Below are positions 34,093 to 42,246 of a DNA stretch of 64,000 nt, in pieces. The notes beneath the pieces were generated by a model. It had not been told where the DNA came from, did not search any database, and was given only the letters and a program-made list of their open reading frames with translations. The number at the start of each line of letters is the position of its first letter. The first letter of the stretch is position 1. Source of the stretch: Streptomyces ferrugineus (GTDB lineage Bacteria; Actinomycetota; Actinomycetes; Streptomycetales; Streptomycetaceae). The stretch covers positions 2,294,001-2,358,000 of the forward strand of contig NZ_CP063373.1 in NCBI RefSeq assembly GCF_015160855.1, in the 5' to 3' direction. Made by a program: the position numbers and the translations under genes.

Positions 34093-34794
34093 ATGAACTT
34101 TCTCAGCAAGTTTGCGAAAATCTTACGCAAGGACACAGCAGAACGGGTTGATCACGAGGCCTCAGCGATCGCAGCAATGCTAGAGAAGATGGCCGCACTA
34201 AATGCGTCCGCGGAGGGGCGTCTCGGCTACGGCGCTCTCACATCGACCGAAAGACGGCCGGAAGTCTCGGCAGCTTCGAATCTCGCCGATTACATCTTCA
34301 GTTCCCGTTCAATACCCGACCATCGTGACCTGCTGATCTACCTCATTGATCATGATGTCATCCAGAGATACTTGCCGAATGCATCACTCGTGGATCCTGA
34401 TCCAGCAAAGATCGCGATGACTGTCTTAAACGAAATCGCCGTGATCGTCGCAGACGACCTTCCCTCCTATGAAGCGGTGGACAAAGCCCGCGCAAGGGCG
34501 CGCGCATCCCTCGCGGATTATCCACCCCGTGAGCCGGGAAGTCTCAGCCACGATCCGCTCGTGATTGCTGCACTGAGGGATTCAGTCATTCGAAATCAGC
34601 GCCGGTCGCAGGCGGATCCTGATTTCGATGTGCGACATCTGGACGCCGAAGAGATTCGGACTGCCGCAGCAAAAGCGGAAGAGACCATCGAGCATACTCT
34701 GGCCAGGCTCTTCCTCCGCCTTGGGCCACCACCAGAATCCACGGGACTCAATTTCAGCCCAGTAGAAAGCGGCGGCGGAGGCGCAAGGCAGTGA
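34093..34794 (+). CDS. Unknown protein of the low-GC insert, first of a pair
   Basis: 233 residues. No recognised domain. Mostly helical, with an acidic/alanine-rich middle and a conserved-looking DLLIYLIDHDVIQRYLPNASLVDPDP stretch. The GC content and codon use are clearly lower than in core genes. Its stop overlaps the start of the next gene (GTGA), so the two are coupled. The ATG follows a GGGGGTGGC leader. It may be a soluble partner of the membrane protein that follows. Confidence 0.6.
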   Translation: MNFLSKFAKILRKDTAERVDHEASAIAAMLEKMAALNASAEGRLGYGALTSTERRPEVSAASNLADYIFSSRSIPDHRDLLIYLIDHDVIQRYLPNASLVDPDPAKIAMTVLNEIAVIVADDLPSYEAVDKARARARASLADYPPREPGSLSHDPLVIAALRDSVIRNQRRSQADPDFDVRHLDAEEIRTAAAKAEETIEHTLARLFLRLGPPPESTGLNFSPVESGGGGARQ

Positions 34795-35276
34795 CCATCG
34801 AGAACAGCAGCGCGGTCCCTGCACCGCGCGACAATGACCCCTTAGTCTCGGCTGGCCTTGAGATCGCTATGAAGTGGGGACAGGCTCTAGGGAGCCCGGA
34901 ACAGCTCAAGATTGCCCTAGAGGCGTTGGAGCCCCAGTTGCAGCGTGAGCACCAGATACGCATGAAACAGCTCGATATGCAGGCGGTGAAGGCAGAACAC
35001 GAGGCCCGCGACAAACGCGATAAGCGCCAACATCGGTTCAAAACAGTAAGCCTCATCGTTGGCGCAGTCCTCAGCGTGGCGATGCTCGGCGCAGGCGTCT
35101 ATGTCGCCAAGGATGCCTGGTGGCTGGCCACACTTCTGTGCGGTCCCAGCCTGATCGGCATGGCGCTGGTCATTATTCTTCGTCGCCACGACTCGGCCGC
35201 CATTAAGGCGGTTGCGGACGCAGCACGAAGGTCTACAAGCGCCGCTGGACAGACCCTGACACCACCCCTGTCCTAA
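34791..35276 (+). CDS. Two-helix membrane protein of the low-GC insert, second of a pair
   Basis: 161 residues from GTG 34791, coupled to the upstream gene. A charged, probably coiled N-terminal half (EPQLQREHQIRMKQLDMQAVKAEHEARDKR) leads into two membrane helices (about residues 85-107 and 110-130). This coil-plus-two-helix plan is loosely like DUF2335-type proteins. Function unknown. Confidence 0.6.
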   Translation: MTIENSSAVPAPRDNDPLVSAGLEIAMKWGQALGSPEQLKIALEALEPQLQREHQIRMKQLDMQAVKAEHEARDKRDKRQHRFKTVSLIVGAVLSVAMLGAGVYVAKDAWWLATLLCGPSLIGMALVIILRRHDSAAIKAVADAARRSTSAAGQTLTPPLS

Positions 35277-35403
35277 GTCGCCCTAATTCGCCACAAGACA
35301 GAGAAGAGCAGAAGGTGCCAGAGCTCCAGGATGTCCGAACAAGAGATATCGGCAATCCTGGAGCTACTCTGCTGTTCGCCTTGCGAGTCAAGAGTTTCCA
35401 ACT

Positions 35404-36185
35404 CTAGCTCTCATGGCATCCGAGAGTACCGATGTAGTAAAGACCATCCTCGTGATCACGACCTTCGTCATCAAGGAAATTGACACTGTAGGCGTTATCA
35501 GCGACATAGATGTGGACCTTCTTGTCGTCCGTCACAAACAAGATGTCGCCACAAGAATTCTGGGTGATGGTGTTATAGCCAGCATAGTAGTGGAGGTACT
35601 CCGAGGGTGCTTCACCTATCACCACCAGCCCTGGATCCATAAGTTCCAGCCACGCCCGCGGCACCTTGCCCGACGTGCGACCGTGATGCGGCGCGAACAG
35701 GACATCCACTTTCGGAATGTCCACCTTGTTTTCAATCTTCTCCATGAAGTCCGTTTCGAGATCACCCATCCACAGCACAGCACGCTCAGCCCGGCCGATC
35801 CTCGCTCTTCGCTGCTCTCATTCATCCAGCGGCGCGTGCAGCCTTTGTAAAGATAGAAGGCCTTCTTGGTGTCGTCGCGCAAAGAGCAGTAGTGCTTGAA
35901 GTCCACAGTCGGGGCCGTCTTGGTCGCAGCGTTTTTCACGCAGTAGAAATTATGGATACCGACATGTTCATCCAATTCAACCAGGCCACCGATGTGATCC
36001 TGGTCAGGATGTGTGGAAATAAAGCGTGTAATACCCTTGTCTTGCGATTGCGTGGAGATCTCTGCCAGGATGCTGCCGATCCGGTCCGGCGGGAGCGAGC
36101 AATCAATAATGGTGAAATTGTCGCTGCCGTGGCAGATATAATACATATCGCCGTTGCCGATAGCGAAAGATTTTACGTGGGGCAT
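35404..36185 (-). pseudogene. Metallo-beta-lactamase-fold hydrolase, frameshifted
   Basis: From ATG 36185, MPHVKSFAIGNGDMYYI and ISTHPDQDHIGGLVELDEH (the THxDxDH metal motif) are in one frame. From about 35795 the continuation ARIGRAERAVLWMGDLETDF, VLFAPHHGRTSGK and VIGEAPSEYLHYY lies in another, ending at 35404. One missing G near 35800 explains the break. Rejoined, it would be about 260 residues, like ComEC-type MBL hydrolases. It lies 3 bp downstream of a four-helix membrane gene and was surely co-expressed with it. Confidence 0.75.
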
Positions 36186-36188
36186 CTT

Positions 36189-36944
36189 CTAGGAACCCTC
36201 CTGCGTTGCATCTGTGGCACTTGACGATTCGATCCGACTGACCTGAATGACCGCATGCAACAGCTGGCGGGCATAGCGGAACCCTGCGTCCTTCGCTCGT
36301 TCCTCGGACGGCACGAGGCACCAGCCGATCAAAAATGCGACATTGATCAGGGCGCCGCTAATTGCAGCCCCTGTTGATACAAGAAAAGAGGTGTACCTCG
36401 CCAAGAGACAGGCCAACCCGATGGCTACTAAGCAAGCTAGGGCCACAAAGCGACCGATCCAGCGGAATCCCCACATGTTGCGCTCAAAGCCATATGCCGC
36501 GTTCTCAGCAGCTACCATCGGAAAGCGAGGGTCTTGGCCGAGGTGACGCACCTGATCGGTGGCAGCTTCGATGACTTGATCAGCGGCCACTGGATTTGCC
36601 GCTTCCCGCCGCTTACTCAGCAACTGGACGTCCGTAACCCCTTCGACCGCCTGTCGCCAGATGTCTCGCTGCCCTGGGTTACTACTCTCATCGCGGGTGC
36701 GCAGCAGTTGCGTCGTAGGCCGGCCGCCCCACCGCTCGTACATCCGGTCCTGGGCTCGCCGCCCTGAGTTACCTACCAGGACCGACAGCACATACCCACC
36801 GACCGTAGCCGAGAGCACCCCAAGCGCTACGGGGATAGCTGGGTAAGTCTTCAGTCCCAGCGCGACGACAGTGATGGTAACAGGCGCAATCCCCAACAGG
36901 CCTGGGGTAAGGCGGGCCTTCCGTTCATATGCACTCAAAGCCAC
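36189..36944 (-). CDS. Four-helix membrane protein partnered with the MBL gene
   Basis: 251 residues. Helices at about 12-33 and 36-57, then a ~100-residue cytoplasmic-looking domain, then helices at about 163-184 and 187-208 and a short tail. The 2+2 helix layout recalls the S-4TM/SLATT-type putative pore-forming effectors of bacterial conflict systems, but I see no diagnostic motif. First gene of a tight two-gene unit with the MBL gene, in low-GC DNA. Confidence 0.6.
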   Translation of the reverse strand: MALSAYERKARLTPGLLGIAPVTITVVALGLKTYPAIPVALGVLSATVGGYVLSVLVGNSGRRAQDRMYERWGGRPTTQLLRTRDESSNPGQRDIWRQAVEGVTDVQLLSKRREAANPVAADQVIEAATDQVRHLGQDPRFPMVAAENAAYGFERNMWGFRWIGRFVALACLVAIGLACLLARYTSFLVSTGAAISGALINVAFLIGWCLVPSEERAKDAGFRYARQLLHAVIQVSRIESSSATDATQEGS

Positions 36945-37172
36945 AGTGGACTTGATACCAGTAAAAAGTCATAGCTGTCAGCGAGATTGCAAATCTCGGA
37001 GTACTTCGCAGAATCATCTGCCGCCCTCGATGAGACGTGCCTCCGGTGTCCGCCCAACCGCATGCGCCAGCCAAAGCCACGCCCAAGCCGCTGCCGCTCC
37101 CCACGCGAGGCCAGCGGTCGAGGTTGGCGCTGCGACGGCCCAGAGACGGCCCAGGGTCCATAAAACGAGAAA

Positions 37173-37199
37173 GGGTCGACGGTGCATGACCGTCGACCC
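37173..37199 (-). terminator. Terminator of glnA2
   Basis: GGGTCGACGGT pairs exactly with ACCGTCGACCC around GCATG, and the minus strand then runs into TTTCTCGTTTTAT. A proper intrinsic terminator 40 bp after the glnA2 stop. Confidence 0.8.
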
Positions 37200-37238
37200 C
37201 ATGCGCCGGATCTACGGGAGACCCGCCCTGACCTGCGC

Positions 37239-38600
37239 TTACAGCACCGGCAGATTCTTCCGCAGCTCGAACGCCGTCACCTCGGAGCGGTACTCCTCCC
37301 ACTCCTGCTTCTTGTTGCGCAGGAAGAAGTCGAAGACATGCTCCCCCAGCGTCTCGGCGACGAGGTCGCTGCGCTGCATCAGGGCCAGTCCCTCGCCGAG
37401 GTTCTGCGGGAGGGGCTCGATGCCCATCGCGCGGCGTTCGGCGTCGGAGAGGGCCCAGACGTCGTCCTCGGCGCCGGGGGGCAGTTCGTAGCCCTCCTCG
37501 ATGCCCTTGAGGCCGGCGGCCAGGAGGACGGCGTAGGCGAGGTACGGGTTCGCGCCCGAGTCCAGTGACCGGACCTCCACCCGTGCCGAGCCCGTCTTGC
37601 CGGGCTTGTACATCGGCACCCGGACCAGGGCCGAGCGGTTGTTGTGGCCCCAGCAGATGTACGACGGGGCCTCGCCGCCGGCGCCGGCGGTGCGCTCGGC
37701 GCCGCCCCAGATGCGCTTGTAGGAGTTCACCCACTGGTTGGTGACCGCGGAGATCTCCGCCGCGTGCCGCAGCAGGCCGGCGATGAAGGAGCGGCCGACC
37801 TTGGAGAGCTGGTACTCGGAGCCGGACTCGTAGAACGCGTTGCGGTCGCCCTCGAAGAGGGACAGGTGGGTGTGCATGCCGGAACCCGGGTGCTCGGAGA
37901 ACGGCTTCGGCATGAACGTCGCGTGGACGCCCTGCTCCAGCGCCACCTGCTTCATGACCAGGCGGAACGTCATGATGTTGTCCGCCGTGGACAGCGCGTC
38001 GGCGTAGCGGAGGTCGATCTCCTGCTGGCCGGGCGCGCCCTCGTGGTGGGAGAACTCCACCGAGATGCCCATCGACTCCAGCATGGTGATCGCCTGGCGG
38101 CGGAAGTCCATGCCGACGTTGGTCGGGGTGTGGTCGAAGTAGCCCGAGTTGTCCGCGGGCATCGGCCGTGAGCCGTCCAGCGGCCGGTCCTTCAGCAGGA
38201 AGAACTCGATCTCGGGGTGGGTGTAGAAGGTGAAGCCGAGGTCGGAGGCGCGGGCCAGGGCGCGCTTGAGGACGTAGCGCGGGTCGGCGAAGGACGGGGA
38301 GCCGTCCGGCATGAGGATGTCGCAGAACATCCGGGCCGTGCCGGGCGCCTCGGCGCGCCAGGGCAGGATCTGGAAGGTCGACGGGTCCGGCTTGGCGATC
38401 ATGTCGGACTCGTAGACCCGGGCGAAGCCCTCGATGGCCGAGCCGTCGAAGCCGATGCCCTCGTCGAAGGCCTGCTCCAGCTCGGCGGGGGCCACGGCCA
38501 CGGACTTGAGGAAGCCCAGCACGTCCGTGAACCACAGGCGTACGAACCGGATGTCGCGCTCCTCCAACGTCCGGAGCACGAACTCCTGCTGCTTGTCCAT
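37239..38600 (-). CDS. glnA2: Glutamine synthetase-like enzyme, GlnA2 type (gamma-glutamylpolyamine synthetase)
   Basis: 453 residues from ATG 38600 (MDKQQEF), the length I recall for Streptomyces GlnA2; the ATG five codons upstream is less likely. GFDGSAIEGFARVYESD, EIEFFLLKD, HHEGAPGQQEID, GSGMHTHLSL and NRSALVRVP are glutamine-synthetase-fold motifs. A clear adenylylation tyrosine loop is not obvious. In S. coelicolor the GlnA2 enzyme glutamylates polyamines rather than ammonia. Its 3' end appears to have served as an integration site. Confidence 0.9.
   Translation of the reverse strand: MDKQQEFVLRTLEERDIRFVRLWFTDVLGFLKSVAVAPAELEQAFDEGIGFDGSAIEGFARVYESDMIAKPDPSTFQILPWRAEAPGTARMFCDILMPDGSPSFADPRYVLKRALARASDLGFTFYTHPEIEFFLLKDRPLDGSRPMPADNSGYFDHTPTNVGMDFRRQAITMLESMGISVEFSHHEGAPGQQEIDLRYADALSTADNIMTFRLVMKQVALEQGVHATFMPKPFSEHPGSGMHTHLSLFEGDRNAFYESGSEYQLSKVGRSFIAGLLRHAAEISAVTNQWVNSYKRIWGGAERTAGAGGEAPSYICWGHNNRSALVRVPMYKPGKTGSARVEVRSLDSGANPYLAYAVLLAAGLKGIEEGYELPPGAEDDVWALSDAERRAMGIEPLPQNLGEGLALMQRSDLVAETLGEHVFDFFLRNKKQEWEEYRSEVTAFELRKNLPVL
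37240..37326 (-). repeat. 87-bp glnA2 3' end (right repeat, inside the intact gene)
   Basis: Identical to 33799-33885. It includes two bases of the TAA stop and the codons for the C-terminal VTAFELRKNLPVL. Together the two copies bound a 3.35-kb low-GC segment. Confidence 0.9.
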
Positions 38601-38910
38601 CTTGCGCTTCCCCATCCTTGCTGGTCAGGCCGCCTGTCTCCGGTACCGCGGAAGGCGGTCGGGCACACCTGAGCATCACACAGCCGCGTTTCGCGCGCGT
38701 TGCCGACCTTGATCGCCCGGGCGACCCGGCCCTGAACGCCGCACCCGCGGCGAGCATGCTGCTCCTGAGCCCATCTTGCCTGCTCGGATCGACATCCGTA
38801 ATGCCCGGCCCCTCGGGACCCACCCCGCATTAATTGGAATCTCAGATGCAAGTTTTAATGGGGTGGCAGGCGGCCGCTGACACGCCGCCGATCGAGCCTG
38901 AGGAGACCCG
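38601..38910. other. Divergent promoter region glnA2 / flavohemoglobin
   Basis: 310 bp without a gene. It contains an AT-rich island (CATTAATTGGAATCTCAG ... GTTTTAATGG) with the candidate NsrR dyad, and a CGCGTTTCGCGCGCG stretch near 38690. No ORF was seen. Confidence 0.6.
38836..38850. promoter_or_regulatory. Candidate NsrR operator in front of the flavohemoglobin gene
   Basis: GGAATCTCAGATGCA contains ATCT-C-AGAT inside an AT-rich island, the kind of short dyad bound by nitric-oxide sensor NsrR upstream of hmp genes. The nsrR gene lies just beyond hmp. Assignment is by position and general form, not an exact consensus match. Confidence 0.5.
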
Positions 38911-40110
38911 ATGCTGTCCGAGCAGTCCGCCGCCACCGTGCGCGCCACCCTCCCCGTCGTCGGCGGGGCCATCGGCGAGATCACCGAGCGCTTCTACGCC
39001 GGGATGTTCGCCGCCCGCCCCGAGCTGCTGCGCGACCTGTTCAACCGCGGCAACCAGGCGGCCGGCACCCAGCGGCAGGCCCTGGCGGGATCGATCGCGG
39101 CGTTCGCGACGCACCTGGTGGACCACCCCGACGAGCGGCCCGACGCGATGCTCGGCCGCATCGCCCACAAGCACGCCTCCCTGGCCATCGCGCCGGAGCA
39201 GTACGGGATCGTCCACGAGCACCTGTTCGCCGCCATCGTCGAGGTGCTCGGCGAGGCCGTCACCCCCGAGGTCGCGGCCGCCTGGGACGAGGTCTACTGG
39301 CTGATGGCGAACGCCCTGATCGCCATCGAGAAGCGGCTGTACGAGGAGCGCGGCGGGGGCGGATGGCGGGAGTGGGAGGTCGTCGGGCGCGTCGAGGAGA
39401 CCGCCGACGTCGCCACGTTCCGGCTGCGCCCGGCCGACGGCCGCCCGGCGCCGGACTTCCGGGCCGGGCAGTACGTCTCGGTGCAGGTCGAGCTGGCGGA
39501 CGGGGCCCGGCAGATACGCCAGTACAGCCTCTCCGCCGCGCCCGGCTCACCCCTGCGCCAGTTCAGCGTGAAGCGGGTGCACGGCGGGGCCACGCCCGAC
39601 GGCGAGGTCTCCCAGCACCTGCACACGCGCGTGCGGGTCGGCGACCGGCTGCGCCTGTCCGCGCCGTACGGCGATCTCGTGCTCGGCGACACGGACGCCG
39701 CCGCACCGCTGCTCCTCGCCTCCGCCGGCATCGGCGTGACCCCGATGATCGCCATGCTGGGTCAGCTCGCGGACCTCGGACACGAGGGCCCGGTGCGCGT
39801 CGTGCACGGCGACCGCTCGCCCGCCGGGCACGCCCTGCGCGCCGACCACGAGGCGTACGCGGAGAAGCTGGCGGACGCGTCGGTCCACTTCTTCTACGAG
39901 ACGGACGCCGACCCCGCCCAGCGGTCCCACCGCACCGGCCTGGTCGACCTCGCCGACATCGACGTACCGCAGGGCACGCGCGCGTACCTGTGCGGTCCGC
40001 TGCCGTTCATGCGGGCGGTGCGGACCCAGCTGATCGGCAAGGGCGTGGCACCGGCCGACATCCACTACGAGGTGTTCGGGCCGGACCTGTGGCTGGCGCA
40101 GGAGGGCTGA
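38911..40110 (+). CDS. hmp: Flavohemoglobin (nitric oxide dioxygenase)
   Basis: 399 residues. Globin domain 1-140 with the proximal-His helix AHKHASLAIAPEQY. FAD domain ~150-255 with RQYSLSAAP (flavin-binding RxYS). NAD domain with ASAGIGVTPMIAML and YLCGPLPFMRAV. Converts NO to nitrate using NADPH/NADH and protects against nitrosative stress. GAGGAG precedes the ATG. Convergent with nsrR, its probable repressor. Confidence 0.95.
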   Translation: MLSEQSAATVRATLPVVGGAIGEITERFYAGMFAARPELLRDLFNRGNQAAGTQRQALAGSIAAFATHLVDHPDERPDAMLGRIAHKHASLAIAPEQYGIVHEHLFAAIVEVLGEAVTPEVAAAWDEVYWLMANALIAIEKRLYEERGGGGWREWEVVGRVEETADVATFRLRPADGRPAPDFRAGQYVSVQVELADGARQIRQYSLSAAPGSPLRQFSVKRVHGGATPDGEVSQHLHTRVRVGDRLRLSAPYGDLVLGDTDAAAPLLLASAGIGVTPMIAMLGQLADLGHEGPVRVVHGDRSPAGHALRADHEAYAEKLADASVHFFYETDADPAQRSHRTGLVDLADIDVPQGTRAYLCGPLPFMRAVRTQLIGKGVAPADIHYEVFGPDLWLAQEG

Positions 40111-40117
40111 GGCCGGG

Positions 40118-40240
40118 CACAGCACCGGCGTCGGCCCGAGCTGGGCGAGCGCGCCGCCGATCACCTCGGCGAACGCCGGGAAGAGGGGGTTCTGCGGCTC
40201 GGGGAGCACGAGGCCGACGAGCCGGGCGCGTTCGCCGTGC
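40118..40240 (-). pseudogene. Fragment of a LacI-family regulator gene
   Basis: On the minus strand ERARLVGLVLPEPQNPLFPAFAEVIGGALAQLGPTPVLCPA matches the first strand and helix of the sugar-binding domain of LacI regulators (compare GLVGLITPELENPIFPALAQVIGQAL in MalR at 52430-53464). Only about 40 codons remain between hmp and nsrR. Confidence 0.7.
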
Positions 40241-40265
40241 GGGCAACGTCGTACCGGCGCTGGTC

Positions 40266-40700
40266 TCAGGGGGCGCGGCCGATCTCCAGCAGCAGTGGCC
40301 CGGTCGGGTCGGCGGTCACGTCGGCCACCGTCAGGGGGTCCAGCGAGGCGTAGAAGGCCTCCTGGGCCCGCCGCAGGGCGCCGCGCAGCCGGCATGCGGA
40401 GTTGAGCGGGCAGGGGTTGTCGCCCTCGCACTCGACGACGTCGCCGTCCCCCTCGAAGGCCCGCACGATCGCACCGACCGAGGCGGTGCGCCCCTTGCCG
40501 CTGAGCGAGAGCCCGCCGCCGCGGCCCCGGCGGGCGTCGACCAGCCCCATGTGCTGGAGCTCGGCGACCACCTTGGCGGCGTGCGTGTACGGCACCTCCA
40601 TGTCCGCGGCGACCTCGCGGGTCGTCGGTGTGGCGTCCTCCAGGACGGCGAGCCGCATGAGGAGGCGCAGTGCCAGGTCGGTGGAGCGCAACAGCCGCAT
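40266..40700 (-). CDS. nsrR: Rrf2-family nitric-oxide-sensing repressor NsrR
   Basis: 144 residues from ATG 40700. Winged helix in residues ~1-80 (RSTDLALRLLMRLAV, TTREVAADMEVPYTHAAKVVAELQHMGLV). The cluster cysteines CEGDNPCPLNSAC are those of [4Fe-4S] NsrR. NO damages the cluster and lifts repression of hmp. AATGCGCATT (40717-40726) upstream may be its own operator. Confidence 0.9.
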   Translation of the reverse strand: MRLLRSTDLALRLLMRLAVLEDATPTTREVAADMEVPYTHAAKVVAELQHMGLVDARRGRGGGLSLSGKGRTASVGAIVRAFEGDGDVVECEGDNPCPLNSACRLRGALRRAQEAFYASLDPLTVADVTADPTGPLLLEIGRAP

Positions 40701-40822
40701 GCCGGGTAGCGTAGATAATGCGCATTCGCGGTTCAAAATATCGGCCGCCCTACTGAAGGTCACACCTTCCCCATTACGATCAGCGGACCCGACCGTCCCT
40801 TTCCCCAGAAGGACAACGCCTC

Positions 40823-41485
40823 ATGGGCTCCGCCAAGAACAAGAGCAACGCTTCACGCAAAGCGCGAATAGCAGAGATGCGGCGTGCCGAGCAAGCTCGT
40901 GAGCGCCGCAACCGCATCCTCACGATCGTGACCAGCGCGGTGGTCGTCACCGGTCTCGTCGTCGGCGGTGTCGTGCTCATCCGGTCGCAGTCCGACGACA
41001 GCGACCCGGCGGCCGACACGAAGACCAGCGGCAAGCTCGTGGCCGGCAAGGACGGCGTGCGGACCTGGCAGGGGGAGCTCGGGCGCACCCACGTCGCCAA
41101 GAGCGTGAAGTACCCCACGGAGCCCCCGGTCGGCGGCGACCACAACCAGGTGTGGATGAACTGCAACGGCGACGTCTACACCAAGGAGCTCAAGAACGAG
41201 CACGCCGTGCACTCGCTGGAGCACGGTGCGGTCTGGGTGACGTACACCTCCAAGGCGCCCAAGGCCGATGTCGAGGCGCTGGCGGCGAAGGTGAAGCAGA
41301 CGCCGTACACGCTGATGAGCCCGGACGAGAAGCAGAAGGACCCGATCATGCTGACCGCGTGGGGGCACCAGCGCAGTGTGACGAGCGCGGACGACCCGAA
41401 CGTCGCCAAGTTCCTCGAGACGTACGTCCAGGGTGAGCAGACACCCGAGCCGGGCGCGGCGTGCACGGGTGGTCTGTCGGAGTGA
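40823..41485 (+). CDS. DUF3105 membrane protein
   Basis: 220 residues. A charged N-terminus (KNKSNASRKARIAEMRRAEQARERRNR) and one helix (about 33-54) precede an outward domain. PVGGDHNQVWMNCNGDVYTKELKNEHAVHSLEHGAVWVTY is the DUF3105 signature, rich in His and Cys and possibly metal-binding. Its stop overlaps the start of the DUF305 gene (GTGA). Confidence 0.85.
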   Translation: MGSAKNKSNASRKARIAEMRRAEQARERRNRILTIVTSAVVVTGLVVGGVVLIRSQSDDSDPAADTKTSGKLVAGKDGVRTWQGELGRTHVAKSVKYPTEPPVGGDHNQVWMNCNGDVYTKELKNEHAVHSLEHGAVWVTYTSKAPKADVEALAAKVKQTPYTLMSPDEKQKDPIMLTAWGHQRSVTSADDPNVAKFLETYVQGEQTPEPGAACTGGLSE

Positions 41486-42105
41486 AGAAGCACGTCGGCT
41501 GGATAGCGGGGACCGCGGCGGCCGTGCTGGTCGCGGTCGGAGCACTCACCTACGCCGTCGCCGAGGACGGCGGTTCGAGCGATACGCCGAGCGGCGACTC
41601 GGCGGACGCCGGGTTCGCCCGGGACATGGCGGTGCACCATCAGCAGGCCGTGGAGATGTCGTACATCGTGCGCGACCGCACGGACGACAAGGAGGTGCGG
41701 CTGCTGGCGTACGACATCGCGCAGACGCAGGCCAACCAGCGCGGCATGATGCTGGGCTGGCTGGATCTGTGGGGGCTGCCGAAGGTGTCGTCGCAGGCGC
41801 CGATGGCCTGGATGGGCATGGGCGACATGCCCTCCGCCGGGGAGGGTTCGCTGATGCCGGGCATGGCGACCAACGCGGAGATGAAGAAGCTTCAGGGCCT
41901 CAGCGGCAAGCAGGCGGAGGTCCTCTTCCTCCAGTTGATGACGGCCCATCACAAGGGCGGCATCCACATGGCCGAGGGCTGTGTCGACAAGTGCTCGGTC
42001 GATGTGGAGAAGCGGCTCGCCCAGGGCATGGTCGACGCGCAGCAGTCGGAGATCGACCTGATGGCGGACCTGCTGGAGAAGCGGGGCGCGAAGCCGCGGT
42101 CGTAG
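41482..42105 (+). CDS. DUF305 membrane-anchored protein
   Basis: 207 residues from GTG 41482, translationally coupled. One N-terminal helix, then FARDMAVHHQQAVEMSYIV and LMTAHHKGGIHMAEGC, the paired HH motifs of DUF305 (four-helix, ferritin-like) with Met-rich linker MAWMGMGDMPS. The His/Met richness suggests copper or another soft metal. Acts with DUF3105 by context. Confidence 0.85.
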   Translation: MKKHVGWIAGTAAAVLVAVGALTYAVAEDGGSSDTPSGDSADAGFARDMAVHHQQAVEMSYIVRDRTDDKEVRLLAYDIAQTQANQRGMMLGWLDLWGLPKVSSQAPMAWMGMGDMPSAGEGSLMPGMATNAEMKKLQGLSGKQAEVLFLQLMTAHHKGGIHMAEGCVDKCSVDVEKRLAQGMVDAQQSEIDLMADLLEKRGAKPRS

Positions 42106-42246
42106 TGCGTGCGGCCTGCGAAATGGCGTTGTCATTAGGTTAGTTGGGACCTTCTTGGCCCGGGCATTCCCCTGGCGTGAACGGTTCGTCGCTTAAGTGG
42201 CCACCGTCGGGTGATCCACTCGCACACGAATCGCACAGGGGGTTCC

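Noticed and set aside
37130..37240. tRNA gene as the integration target at glnA2
   Set aside because: No cloverleaf or anticodon arm could be drawn; the repeated sequence is the coding 3' end of glnA2.
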